This document shows positions 11,448-23,299 of a stretch of DNA of 64,000 bases, one piece after another. The notes beneath the pieces are model-generated. The model saw only the letters and a program-made list of their open reading frames with translations, searched no databases and was not told the origin of the DNA. Each line of letters opens with the position of its first letter. The stretch's first letter is position 1. Made by a program: the position numbers and the translations under genes. This stretch comes from Symsagittifera roscoffensis (lineage: Eukaryota > Xenacoelomorpha > Acoela > Convolutidae), in contig NC_087071.1 in NCBI RefSeq assembly GCF_963678635.1, forward strand, positions 43,821,095 to 43,885,094, read 5' to 3'.

Positions 11448-13810
11448 GAACTAGTTTTGTCTGCTATTTTTAAATTTTTTAGTAATAGACACCCGTTAAA
11501 AGTTTTTATTTGTATTGTTTGACAAATTAGAACCATATGCCTAGACTAAAAAAAATTAATGCGCTTTTTTATCAACATGTTTGCTCATTTTTATATACGA
11601 GTTGGTTACCAATAGCTTCCTAAATTAAGAGCTCTTGAAAAGTTCAGACTGAAAAAACTTTTTGTGACATTGAGTTTTGTTTCAAAAGTCATACAGTTTG
11701 TCTTGATTCCTCGAATTGAAAAAATCTGGAAGTCAAAATTAATTTTGTTTTAGCTGCAGCCATATTTCAAGCTAATCGACATCTTTCGACATTTTCAAAC
11801 TAAGCCAACTACGAAATGAACAATCAAACGCCGTCAATTTTTGTAAAATTTCTTGTTCTGGTTTCGGTTTTATTCGGACTGAATTATTCTGCGAAACTCA
11901 AAAGCGACTCAATTCGTATTTCCAAGTTCCGCCCGAGCTACGACAACCAATATGTGTGCACGTCTAAAAAACTCACAGACGGGACCATGTATCTGCGAGA
12001 ATTTTCACCCAGCGACAAGAGCGGAGTCGCGCATCATATAATATTGTATGGCTGCCGAGCACCGGGAGTGAATGCCGATGTCTGGGCTTGCGGTGATATG
12101 AACTCAAGAGCCGACCAAAAGAAAAACGAAGGGCTAATTCCTGGTGATGTTTGCAGTAACGGAGAAGATCAAAACCTTTTATTTGTCGAGGCTTTCCAAG
12201 CCGGTGACTACGCGCTACCGAACGAGGTATCTTTCAAGGTCGGCCGAGGAACGCCGAGTCAGTACCTCGTTATTCAGATCCACTACAAGATGGCCGGTAT
12301 GTTCCGAGACAACCCGGACGCAACAGACAGTTCGGGAATCATTTTCAAGTACCAGAAAGTTCCGACTGACTTTACAGCAGGTGTATTGCTGCTCGGATCG
12401 GTGGGGTCGATTCCGTCTAGAAGTGAGGCTGGCAAGGATACGTATTGTATGGATATCATGTGTTCGCCGCAAGCGATGCCGAGGTATCAGACCGTGAAAC
12501 CGTTTGCATTCCGAGTGCACGCTCATTCGCACGGCCGTCTTATCAGCGGATTTGTTGTGAGGGACGCCAACCCTACTGAAAGGTAATTTTCTTATAGTAA
12601 TTGGAGCGAAAAGCTCAAACATAGTTAAATTAAAAGAGCGATGTGCTTTTTTGGACTAAAAATTGCTGGAAATTTGAGCTCTCAGATTACTTAAATATAA
12701 ACTCCGTTGTGAAAACAGCTTTACTGCAGCAAATAAATTGCTTTTTTACCTGTTCCTACGCTATCAAAAAACTAGTACATTGTTTGGCTCGAACACCTAA
12801 ATTTCTTTTTTCGCATCAATCGAAGCTATCCCAGATGGTCAAAATTAATTGTACGTTTGATTGTTTAAGAGATTAGTTCGTGAAATATAGCTTGCATCAA
12901 TTGCTCGAAGTATTTTTTTTCGAATCGGTTGGATCTCTGCGAATCCATTCCGAATCAAATTAATCTTTTGAATGGCAATGTCGCAAAATTTCCGTGAAAC
13001 GTTTCTAGTTCAATTGCTTAAATAGTTTGCCTCAATTTCTAAGACTTGGTGAAAACTTTATTATTTGAAAATCGAGAATTAGGTTGCTTAGCGAATGTAT
13101 TATTAAAATGAAAGAGAAGTTTTCAATCCATTTCAAATCCAAAACTTACCGGTTAGTCTGGTTATAACAATTTTCTCATATTCAAAATAAGTGGCAAGGA
13201 AAAGAAAGAAGTCACAGCCTTTGTTGCTCTGACCTCCCCAAACTATGGGAAAAAATATGTCAAAGATTGAGTTAATTTTTGTTTTCAAAAAAAAAATCAG
13301 GCACCACAATAAGGGTCTTGATAAGGATCATAAAATTCGGAAAAAAACTGTCTTATTTTCAATTTTTCAATGACAAGGAAGGTATTGAAGACACTAATTT
13401 TGCTTATGTTTCTACTTTCGAAAAAAAAATAAATGTTTTTACCTTCAAATTTAATTTATCCCAATTTGACTTGATTTTTTTGTTCATTTCGAATTCAGTT
13501 GCCGACAAAAAGGCGAAATGCCCTCTTCAGTAGCTAAATGCAAATGAAGCCAAAAAACTTAGTGGATTTATTTCAAAAACAGTTTAAGTTTTAAGAACTC
13601 GCAGCGGAATAAAATGATTACACATTGACCCAGTTTTCTCTAATGGGTCAGTTTAACAAAAAAGTGATCATTAATTTTTCTTGAGATTAAAAGAGCTCTA
13701 ACAGACAATGAGAAGAAAAAAGATTGAACTGTGGTCAATTTTTGGTCTCCTCGAGTTCATTTGAAATCCCCTCTGTTTGTTGGCTATGTTCAGAATTATT
13801 TTCAGCTGGT
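11448..13810 (+). repeat. Tandem duplication unit A (5' flank, PHM exon 1, start of intron 1)
   Basis: This unit aligns from end to end with unit B (13811-16560). Shared landmarks in order are the 5' flank with TTGTTTGACAAA, a TTTTAG-CTGCA word ~60 nt before the ATG, the whole coding exon, and intron blocks such as GACCCAGTTTTCTCTAAT (13629) and TTTGGTCTCCTCGA (13740). The coding part is clearly better conserved than the flanks. Confidence 0.85.
11816..12582 (+). CDS. PHM-type copper monooxygenase, first-exon copy A
   Basis: This 255-codon exon encodes the signal peptide and most of the catalytic core of a peptidylglycine alpha-hydroxylating monooxygenase, a secretory-pathway enzyme that hydroxylates C-terminal glycine of peptides in the first step of amidation. 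Residues 8-26 are a hydrophobic signal. The copper-A ligands are the pair in GVAHHIILYGC (H73, H74) and H156 in IQIHYK. The first two copper-B ligands are H235 and H237 in FRVHAHSHG. The frame is intact and ends at a donor (AG|GTAATT) in phase 2. The third copper-B ligand lies in a later exon, and no such exon follows before copy B. Copy A could use exons 2-4 of the downstream gene, since its phase is identical, or be a dead partial duplicate. Dopamine/tyramine beta-hydroxylases are the nearest alternative family. Confidence 0.85.
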
Positions 13811-16560
13811 GATTTTTGTCTAGCACATTATCATTTTTAACGTTTTAGATACCTTTTGAAAACGCTAATTTGCTTTGTTTGACAAAAAAGAACAATATAA
13901 CTAGAATAAAAAAATTTCAGGCGCATTTTATCTACTTATTTGCTTATTTTTACATACAATTTAGTACCATATTACGAAACTAAAAGCTTTTTAAGCTAAG
14001 AACTCTTATAAAAATCTCAGAAGATCATCAATTTTTTTCGTAAATTCTTTGTGTCTAAAGTTTTCAAAACTCATCCTTTTTTTTCAGTCCAGGTCTAAAC
14101 CAAAACAATGTATCTCAATTTTGAAACAATTCTTTTCAATACTGCAGTTTTCAATAATTGTGTTGAATAGAAACTTCAATTGATTTTTTCCATAGACCTA
14201 TGTTTCTTATTTCGTTTTGTAGAAGCTTAATTAAGACAACGCTTTTAGTTTCAAAAGGCATACTTATTGATTTCCAGATTCTCGTTAAAAATATACAAAA
14301 GGCAAAAATAATTTTGATTATAGCTGCATCCACATTTCAAGCTAGTCGATATTTTGACAACTTCAAACAAAGCCAACAACAAAATGTACAATCAGGCGCC
14401 ATCATTTTCTGTAAAACTTCTCGTACTGGTTTCAGTTTTTTTTGGATTGATTCATTCTGCCAAAATCAAAAGCGATTCAATTAAAATTTCCAAATTTCGA
14501 CCAAGTTACGACAACCAATATGTGTGCACGTTTAAAAAACTCACAGACGGGACTATGTATCTTCGAGAGTTTTCCCCCATTGACAGAAACGGAGTCGCGC
14601 ATCACATAATTTTATATGGTTGCCGGGAACCAGGCGCAAACGCCGAAGTATGGGCTTGTGGTGATATGAAGTCGAGATCCGACCGAAAGAAAAATGAAGG
14701 GTTAGTTCCCGGTGAAATATGCCTCGGTGGAGAAGATGACAACATTCTATTCCTCGAGGCTTTCCAGGCCGGTGATTACGAGCTACCGAAAGAGCTGTCT
14801 TTCAAAGTCGGCCGAGGAACCCCGATTCAGTATCTCGTGATTCAACTTCACTACAAAATGGCCGATATGTTTCGAGACAACTCGGACGCAACAGACAGCT
14901 CGGGAATCATTTTCAAGTACCAGAAAATTCCAACTAAGTTCATGGCAGGTGTTTTGGTTCTCGGATCGGCTGGTTCGATTCCATCTAAAAGTGAGGCTGG
15001 AAAGGATACGTATGGTATGGATATCATATGTTCGCCACAATCAATACCGAGGTATCAGACCGTGAAACCGTTTGCATTCCGAGTGCACTCTCATTCGCAC
15101 GGGCGTCTTATCAGCGGATTTGTTGTGAGAAACGCTAACCCAACTGAAAGGTTTTTTTGAAAGTTATGATAAATAGCAAAAAGTATGTGCATAGTTAAGT
15201 AAAACAGCACTTTTTAAACTGCTCCTTGGCTTCAAAAAAATTAGATCGTCGTTTGGTTTGAGTTTCTAAATTTCTCCTTGGACATCAAGCAAAGCTATCA
15301 CAGATGATCAAACTTTAGTTCAAAAAACTAAACTTCAACGTTTAAAAGAGTTGTTTGTAAAGTAATGGCTTGCATTGGTTGCTCAACAATTTTGTGAATT
15401 GTGAAAGATTTTAAGTAAAAACAATCTGGGACTTCATTTTTTATACAGCTTTTTTAGTTGTTCGAAGCTGTCAAAAACAGTTGAAAAATAACAAAAAAAA
15501 ACATTCTTATTTTAAAAATTTTTGGGTGTGATACTTACTGCTCTGGCCTGCCTAAACTCGCTAAAACACAGTTGTTTATTGAAAAGTTCAATTCATTTTT
15601 TGGATTTTTTTTGAAACAGTGATCATGGAAGTATGTAAATGCATACGAATCATAGTCGCTAATAACACGCATTGATTGTCAATTCTTATCTGAGTGACAT
15701 TGCACCCACAGATTTACTTTGACTTTTTTATCATAGAAAAGAACGAGCATGCAAAAATTAAATGTTACCATATCTACAGGCTACTGCATGCGTTTTACCA
15801 GCTCTTTGGCAAATTTCGTCTCAGGATTTTTTTTCAAAGTTTTCTATGGTGAAAAGTTTTTCTGTGGCATTGAGGACTTATCTTTTTAATTTTACTGGAA
15901 AAAAAATTGTTTTTGAATTAGTTGGAGCATTGCAAATCCATTCTGAAGCAAAATTTTCTTTTGAATCGCAATGTTGCAACATTTTTGTAATAGTTTCAAG
16001 TTTAGATTTCATATTTATAGTAGATCGCAAGGAAACAAAAGATATAATAGCTTTTGATGCTCTGATCTCCCTAAGATATCGGGAAAAAAACCAGATTTTG
16101 TTTGATATTTCTATAAATGGAGTACCACAATGAGGGTCCAGTGGGGTCTTGAAATTTAGCGTGAAATTTGAAAAAATTTGGTTCCTATTTTACATTTTCA
16201 CAGTCAATGGACGCATTGAATACAAATACTTTGAAGCGCTTGAAATTCAAATACATTGATGGAGCATAGAAGCGCTCCTAAGAAACGAAAACTCAAATGG
16301 AGACAAAAAACTTGATTTATTTTAGTTTCAAAAGTCAATTTTAGTACTAAGATCTCACAGGGCAATAAAATATATACATATTGACCCAGTTTTCTCTAAT
16401 TGAATCATTTTATCAAAAAGCGATTCATAATTCATTCTTGAAATTTCAAGAGCTTTGACAATGATTTGAAAAAATTTTGAAAATGAGTGAACACATTTTT
16501 TGGTCTCCTCGATTTAAATCGAGTTCTCCTCCGTTTGTTGGCTCTGTTCAGAATTTTTTT
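13811..16560 (+). repeat. Tandem duplication unit B
   Basis: Second unit of the duplication, starting at about GCTGGTGATTTTTGTCTAGC and ending near the GTTCAGAATTTTTTTC word at 16548. It is about 0.4 kb longer than unit A because of insertions in the intron part (15420-15900). Confidence 0.8.
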
Positions 16561-18552
16561 CATACAGGGAATTTTCCGACTAATTTTCAATACCTTGAAA
16601 CGCTATGTTGTCGGAGTTCTTTGACCATTAAACACCTACTGTTATTTAATGTCAATCTATTTAGTTTTAGTGTGTTTGCTGCCCATGAAACCGGTAAAAA
16701 AAATTGGTTCAAAAATTAGAAAAAAAATCCTTAAAACATCTTTTTTCTCCTTCTTTTTCCTTTGTTTTGTGATAATTTCAATGACCGTGATGGAAAAATT
16801 TGTGCGCTACTTGTACAGCAGTGTTCTAATCATCTTGTTTTGAACAGTACTAGCTAACAAGTAGGTTTAATCATAAAGATATCATGTGGAAAAAACGCTA
16901 AAATGAAGTTCATGTCATTTTTGTTTCTTATTGCTTGTTTTTTTTGTGCAGGTATATGAGCTATCGCTCTGAGGGTCCCCAGTACGCGAACAAAGTGTGG
17001 ATGACATTGGGGGTGAAGAGTCCTCAAGAAGAACAGACATTCTACAATGTGTCTGATATGCTAATTGAACCATCCGATATCCTCGTCGCAAGGTCTAACT
17101 CTTCTCTTCGTTTTATTTCACGCAAAGCCATAAGCTATAAAAAACAGAATGGCCATTACAAGATTAAGGTGAACAGTTTTTTTGTTCTCGAAATTATATC
17201 TCATCTGTACCGATGAAGAATCAAAAATAGAGCAGACCATTTTAACGTTTTTTTTCTAAAAAGGTTTAAATCTCAGCCGGTTTGGAATATTTTTTTTGCA
17301 AATAGTGTGAAAAAAGCTGAAAAGTTTCGCTTTTAAATTAGTCTTTCGTATGGATCAGCCACGCGTCATACGTCACAAAAAGTTGCTTATAGGAATGATC
17401 AAACCACTCAAACTGAATGAAAAACTGATTAGATATTCTGCCTTTTTCAACCCTCATTACATAAGCATGAACAAAGCTGTTAATACGCTAGAAAAAATCC
17501 AAGATTCTCTGCTGAAAAAAATGCCTTTTTTCGATTCATGAGTTTATTTTTATAAAAATAATTTACAACGCAGTTTTCTCTTTGTAAAAAGAGTTTACAA
17601 TGTAGTTAGATCGGTTTCTTGTCTGTTGTTTTTTTCTGATAGTTGTTTGTTTGTGTTTACAATTTATATTTGTGTGTATTTGGCAGGTGTGTGTACGAGA
17701 CAAGCGAGAAGGAAGTTCGGATTGGGCCGACTGCTGATGACGAGATGTGTAATTTCTACATCCTGTATTACATGGATGGAACCACAGGTGAGTATGCTAC
17801 AGAATAAAAAAATAAAAAACACTAATTAAGACAGAAAAAAAACACTAATTAAGACAGAAAAAAAAACACTTATTAAGACAGAAAAAAAAACGCTAATTAA
17901 GACAGAAAAAAAAACACTAATTAAGACAGAAAAAAAACACTAATTAAGACGAAAAAAAAACACTAATTAAAACAGAAAAAAACACTAAATAAGACAAAAA
18001 ACACTAATTAGGACAGAAAACAAAACACTAATTAAAACAGAAAAAACCACTTATTAGGACAGAAAAAAAAACACTAATTACGACAGGAAAAAAACACTAA
18101 TTAAGACAGAGAAAAAAAAACACTAAATAAGACAAAAACACTAATTAAGACTCGAATTATTTTTGCAAAAGGGAACTTATCAGACTTCAGAATTCATTGA
18201 AAGTGCAAATGGTATCAATTAATCAATAAGATACACTCCCATTATCAGGCGAGTACAAAAAGCGCTCCTTCTGAGGAATTTGGAGACTCAAAAGACAAAA
18301 TTTGTGAAACAACATAAGATAAAAACTTTAAATGCTTCAAAACTCGTTAATGAATTTGTTAACTAAACCTTAAGTATTTTATTAACAGACGCACGTGACT
18401 TGGGACAAAACGTCTGTTTCACTTCTGGTCAAAGCAGCTGGAAAAGACAGAGTCTGTTGTTGGGAAAAGTACCCAATTGGGTGAAAGATCTCTCCCTAAA
18501 CACCACTTTGAGTGACGGGGAAAAGTTAGCGGGTCACGATCACGCTGTATGA
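14384..18552 (+). CDS. PHM-type copper monooxygenase, complete gene (copy B)
   Basis: Four exons join to a 390-residue secreted protein: 14384-15150, 16952-17092, 17687-17787 and 18389-18552, with phases 2, 2 and 1 and GT-AG borders throughout. The ATG at 14384 matches copy A. Residues 8-26 are a signal peptide. Copper-A ligands are H73, H74 and H156. Copper-B ligands are H235, H237 and M323 in DDEMCNFYILYYMDG, the motif that holds the methionine ligand in this family. The last exon carries the final conserved cysteine (NVCFTSG). No lyase (PAL) domain follows, so this is a monofunctional PHM, and the amidating lyase would have to be elsewhere. A Ser/Lys-rich tail ends in HDHAV. Exon 1 agrees with copy A at roughly five of six residues by eye. 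Introns are 1801, 594 and 601 bp. Confidence 0.9.
16790..16860 (+). repeat. Hairpin repeat H, divergent copy in PHM intron 1
   Basis: GTGCGCTACTTGTACAGCAG followed by CTTGTTT and ACTAGCTAAC resembles the copy at 7828, with a short insertion between the hairpin and tail. Confidence 0.4.
17812..18152 (+). repeat. Minisatellite in PHM intron 3
   Basis: About fifteen to sixteen head-to-tail copies of a 19-23 bp unit, AACACTAATTAAGACAGAAAA with A-tract length changes, fill more than half of the intron. Unit-to-unit differences are small, so the array is probably young and length-polymorphic. Confidence 0.95.
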
Positions 18553-18594
18553 ACAAACTCATTGGAACCAGGAAGCATCATTAACCAAGAATTA

Positions 18595-18600
18595 AATAAA
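18595..18600 (+). terminator. Polyadenylation signal of the PHM gene
   Basis: AATAAA lies 43 nt after the TGA stop, the usual position for a short 3' UTR. Confidence 0.7.
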
Positions 18601-21600
18601 CATGAAGAATATTTTTCGGAATGTGTGAACAAAACCCAGAGTTGAAGTTATCACGAACGAACTATAACAGAAAAACACCAGCAACCAAAAAGAAATAAAT
18701 TTGAATGCATTTTTACGAGCAACGTGAACAAAATTCAATACGAAACCCGAACTAAAAAGTTCAACAGAGAATGGGAAGTTACCCTCAATCTGGTAAATTT
18801 TACAACTTTCACAAAAAAGCTGCTAAACTTGACACAGAAGCTAAAAATATGTTTTTAATGAAACATCTTTAAACATCTTTAGATAAATATTCTTCTGTGA
18901 TCAAAAAGATCTAGAGTTGACAAGTGTGCGTGTGTTTGTAGTTAAAAAACCGCTATGCATTTTTTATAAATTTGCTCGAAATCTAGTCAGAAAAAAATTT
19001 CATATGAAAAGCAACTAGACCTCATTTTTAATACACTAACACACTGTCAGTGATTAGATAATATATGTTTCATAAAAATAGCGCAATTTAATCCAGCTTT
19101 GGTAAATAGAAGTTTCCAAAATGGTAGTTTAAAATGGTGCAGGTTCAAACGATTATAACAAAAAAAATGAGGCATCTATTTTGAATATCCGGAAATATTT
19201 TAGTTGCCGTTAATGAATTGTTTGCCGCATATCTGAAATATATCTGTTGCATATTGTTTTAACTAAGCTTTCACCTGAGATGGTTTGATGGGTGACAGGA
19301 CCTACTATTCTGAAGACGGCATTTAATTTTAACCCTTTTTCAACGTAAAATTTTGTCTGAACCAACAAAGTATGCTAATTTTGGGCTGCGAAAAAACAAA
19401 CCTATGAATGAATTTTTTGTCAAAAACCTATAAACGAATTTTCCAAAATTATGTCGAAATTTTTATACTGTTCAAAAGTGTAAGGCAGATTAAGTCTTTA
19501 TTGTTTAAGTAGCATTTGTAAATTCAATGAGCTTGACATAAAACTAGGTTGAACTAAATTGTCCATTATTTTTGTAAATTTACCTTCTTGCAAAGGAGGG
19601 TGACGAATGTTTTAAGGCACCTGCAAATGGACAAATCGTTAGCTGCTCGGAAGTGCAATATTTCATTCTGGATCTCACTTGGTCTGAAAATTTGTTCCTG
19701 ATCATTTTTTAAAAACAATCACCTGTTTTTGGTCGAGAAATTAGCAATTTTAGACCTATTCTCAGGCGTATAACTGGTCAATTACAGTGCCATTATGACG
19801 AACAATGTAAATTCGATTTCAATAACGTATTTCAACAGATTTGTTATGAAAGATCAAGCGTTGACTTGAAGAAAAAAATTCAAAAAAACGTTAGAAAATT
19901 ATATTTTTAATGCAAAAATGCTAAATTGGGGATGCAAACCTTATAATTCAAAGAAGGGTGTCGTCTCAGAAAAAAAAGACAAGCTTAGTCGCGAGACTTT
20001 GACTCCTTCCGACCAAATGATTGATCACATTCCCCAATAAACTTTGAATAAATAAATAAATAAAATCCAAATAAAACTTCAAACGGCCTTTTTCTGACTT
20101 ATTGTGTCTGTTTGTTCCCCACAGATGCAAAACGTTATACAAAGCCGGCACATTTATCAGAAAACTTCGATAACTGCGGTTTATGCTTGTCAAATGGTAG
20201 CCCCTAGCGCTTAAAGCCCACCATCATGATCCAAGAATCAGATCAAAAAACCACAAACTGGTTTCATAAAGACACAAAACTCAATTATTGGAAAGGGCCG
20301 AGTGCTATAACAATCTGAAGCACTCTCACTCATGCGTTGAACTTTTGAGTTTTAGTTCAATTTCGAGCAATAAAGAGCTCAAGTAGCGTTTGCTATATGA
20401 AAGTTTGTGTTTATTTTAGAACTTAGGCTAAACAATTTGTTTTTCTGAGAAACAATTTTTGGAAGTTTTTAGCGCTTCCTTGGCAACGAAGGTTTGAATT
20501 TTAAAAAAATGCTTACAACAAAATTGCAAAAGATTTGAAAAAAGAAAAATAAAATATATCTTTTAAATTTTTTTTGTCTGTCCTTCACTTTGCAGGCAAA
20601 TGTTTTCGAATATTTCAAACTCACTAGCTTTTTAAGCGAATATATATAGTTTATCTAATCACACAAGGCAATAAAAACGGCACTACAAGGAAGAAAAGAA
20701 ATTTTTTAAATAATATGGTCGGAACATTCTGTGCTTTTTTCACGGGAACTGGCTAGCCTTGTTTGAGGTCCCTTCTTTTCCAACAATTTCCAACATTTAT
20801 GAAAAATGCTTATCTTAACATTTTCTGCATCTAATTGTACAAAATTGTATGACAAGCATTTTCACATATTGTATGACAAGCATTTTTGGTCAACCAGGGT
20901 ACACAAAAAAACTCATCATATAACTCCAGAAAGAATTGTGTGAAACCAGATTATTAATTATTGGTTTTTTTCTATTCGTAAGATAAAGGCTCTCAAGCAA
21001 ACAAGATAAAGGCTCTCAAGAACAAGCGTAACTTTCTACCACTTCATTTATCGTGTAATTTTTTTCGAGTTGTTTAAAAAACTACGGTTTTTAGTTATGG
21101 CTCATGATGGCTATTTCAAATGTATGTTATTGGCTCATGTTCCGAATCGCAACTGAGAGTTCATCTGTAAGGTCTTTGTCACTAAAGCGGTGATTATTCC
21201 TATTTAGGAAAATCCTCGGTTTTTGGGTTTTCGGACAATAAATGAGAGATTCGAAACATCTTTATTTAATTTTCAGAAAGAATTTTTGGGACATAAAATT
21301 TTTGTTTAAAGAAATGGTTTATCATAGATATTTCAAATATTATTACTACTGCGATCATAGAAAAAATTGTGCGAGATGATTTTTGTCTTCTAAAGCAATT
21401 GTAAGAATAGAAGGTTTGATCAACTCATAAACTTTTGAAAATCCTGTACTTTGTAAGCAACTTTTACCGAACGTTACGAGTGTTTTTTGAGACCTATGAG
21501 CGGATTCAGCATCAAGAATGCTCTCTTTGATCCAACTTTATTCTTTCGTTTTCTTTAATCATTCCAGCAAAATTTTAACATCTTTTAAAACTTGTCTCTA

Positions 21601-22390
21601 GATTCGGGAGACCTACATTAAATTGTGCGCCTATACAGTGTACAGTTTGACAACGTAGGAAATGGTTTTCATTTTTTGCATCCGAAAATATATTGGGTCA
21701 AAACATACAATTTAATCTTCGATAAAGAAATCTATAGTTTTTTGAGCTGGTGTTTTCTTTAATTAGTTTTTGATATTATTGATACAGTAGAACATAAAGG
21801 TTCCAGCTTTTACTGAGTAATCATTGTTGAGATTCGATTAGTAGTTTTTTCGCTCGACTTTTTTTCACCTTCAAAAAAGCTCGAATTTGATCTCGTAATG
21901 TTCATTAAATTTCTAATAATAGGAACAAGGATCCAAAAGTTCCTCCCTTGGACACCAAATTAAGTCCTTTAGAGATTTTTCTTAGGCGGATTTGGCTTCT
22001 TCTTAGGCGCCTTTGGCGCCATTATATTAGTTTAAGGGGTTGCGCGAGCCAAAAAAAGTGATTTTTTGGTTCAATCTGTGCAAAAAAAGCCTAGAAACAA
22101 CCTTTTTGGCCTGTTTTTTTTAAATATCTGCGGCGCCAAAAACTTTGCCAAAACAGAGTCATTTTTTAGTCTGCTTCCGGAGAGCTCAAAATATCAATTA
22201 GATCGACCTACAAAAAAGGTCAAATTTTTCGATTTTTTTTAATTAGCTCCACCCCCGTTTCAAGACACAAACTCCTAGATCCCCGATACGAAAAGATTTT
22301 CTGTTTGTTAGATTTAATTATCTCACTTTTATTAAAGTTTATCAGTCACATTATTAAAATAGAACAAGTTCAATTATCTAATCTTTAGCA
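18601..22390. other. No recognisable gene; scattered repeat pieces
   Basis: AT-rich sequence. Hairpin repeat H recurs at about 20705-20770 (ATGGTCGGAACATTCTGTGC). At 20835-20900 the word ATTGTATGACAAGCATTTT is present twice beside GGTCAACC, matching the edge of the palindromic array near 29745-29820. At 21590-21660 (CTTGTCTCTAGATTC, AATTGTGCGCCTA, CAGTGTACAGTTTG) lies an end copy of the MITE of 6487-7100. The word TGATCTCGTAATGTT at 21889 may be its other end. Confidence 0.5.
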
Positions 22391-22394
22391 GGTG

Positions 22395-22740
22395 TTATTT
22401 CTGTATCGTCTGGGTTGTGAATATACATCCAGAAAACGCTATCCAGTCCAGAAAACGCGACAACTTTACAAAGTAACTGCCATCATTAAAATCGTGTTTT
22501 ACTCGCCCAGCAACTCGCGATGCCGTAAACACACTCTGGTTCCGTCGTTCCACATTTGAACTTATAGAGAGGCCCTCCATAATTTAAGGTACAGATATTT
22601 CCCCATTTAATTGTCGGTTTCGCGCAAATGTTGTCCTCGCGACATGGTATGTATTTCAAACCGTCCGTGTGATGATACGGAGAAATTTTGAAAAATAATT
22701 CTGAATATCGAAATGGCTTTTTTTCCTTCTCAGCATAAAC
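22395..22740 (-). pseudogene. Serine-protease homologue, C-terminal fragment
   Basis: Read on the minus strand, 22736-22495 encodes a cysteine-rich C-terminal part of a chymotrypsin-fold protein, with NICTLNYGGPLYKFKCG followed by ECVYGIASCW. After a one-base frameshift near 22497 the next frame continues with FNDGSYFVKLSRFLDWI, the usual C-terminal helix of the family. In active enzymes the block is GDSGGP; here the position of the catalytic serine is tyrosine, so the parent protein was a non-catalytic homologue. The upstream half (catalytic His and Asp) is not visible: the frame runs into TAATCGATT repeat sequence at 22740. The fragment is therefore an isolated last exon or, more likely given the frameshift, a pseudogene remnant. 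Confidence 0.6.
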
Positions 22741-23075
22741 AATCGATTATATTAGATTTTCATTGTCAGTCTCTATAAAACAACAAAAATAATCTATTAT
22801 AATCGATTAAAAATGTATTAAAATGATACCATTTTTTGAGCAATAAAGTCCCAATATAATCGGTTATAAAAGATTATTTTCGACTTATTTTCAAAAATTT
22901 TATCAAAAAGTAAATTTATCAATTTTATTTGATTTTAATGATTTATAATCCATTTATCAAAATCTTTCAGTGTGCTTCTTTCATTTTTTCATAATAATGT
23001 TGAACTTAAGTTAGATAATATGTTCTTAGGGGGCTTAGGGGGGACGTGGTGGAGGGAACTTGGGGGGGGGGGTGT
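22741..23075. repeat. TAATCGATT-rich block ending in a G-run
   Basis: Repeated words such as AATCGATTATATTAG and TATAATCGGTTATAAAAG are followed by GGGGGCTTAGGGGGGACGTGG and a run of ten G at about 23060. This is the left flank of the gypsy relic and mirrors the block at 25690-26050. Confidence 0.55.
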
Positions 23076-23299
23076 CATCCGGCCGGATTGCAAGAGTTAA
23101 TATTATGTATCTATATTTGTATACAGTTAGTCAGAGACCAAATGGATGTCCTTGACTGATAAAAAATTATCAGATGGCTGAACGATACCATTCATTTGGT
23201 GTTGAATTCGGAATTATGCGCAGTTACTTTTCTTAGTCAGAGTTACATAGATTACGATAGCCAAGCCGTTCCGATTCTAGAAAAGCTCCTACGTTACGG

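Noticed and set aside
12144-12622. Two long frames (plus and minus) overlapping PHM exon copy A
   Set aside because: They are shadows of the real coding frame, which has the signal peptide and all copper ligands.
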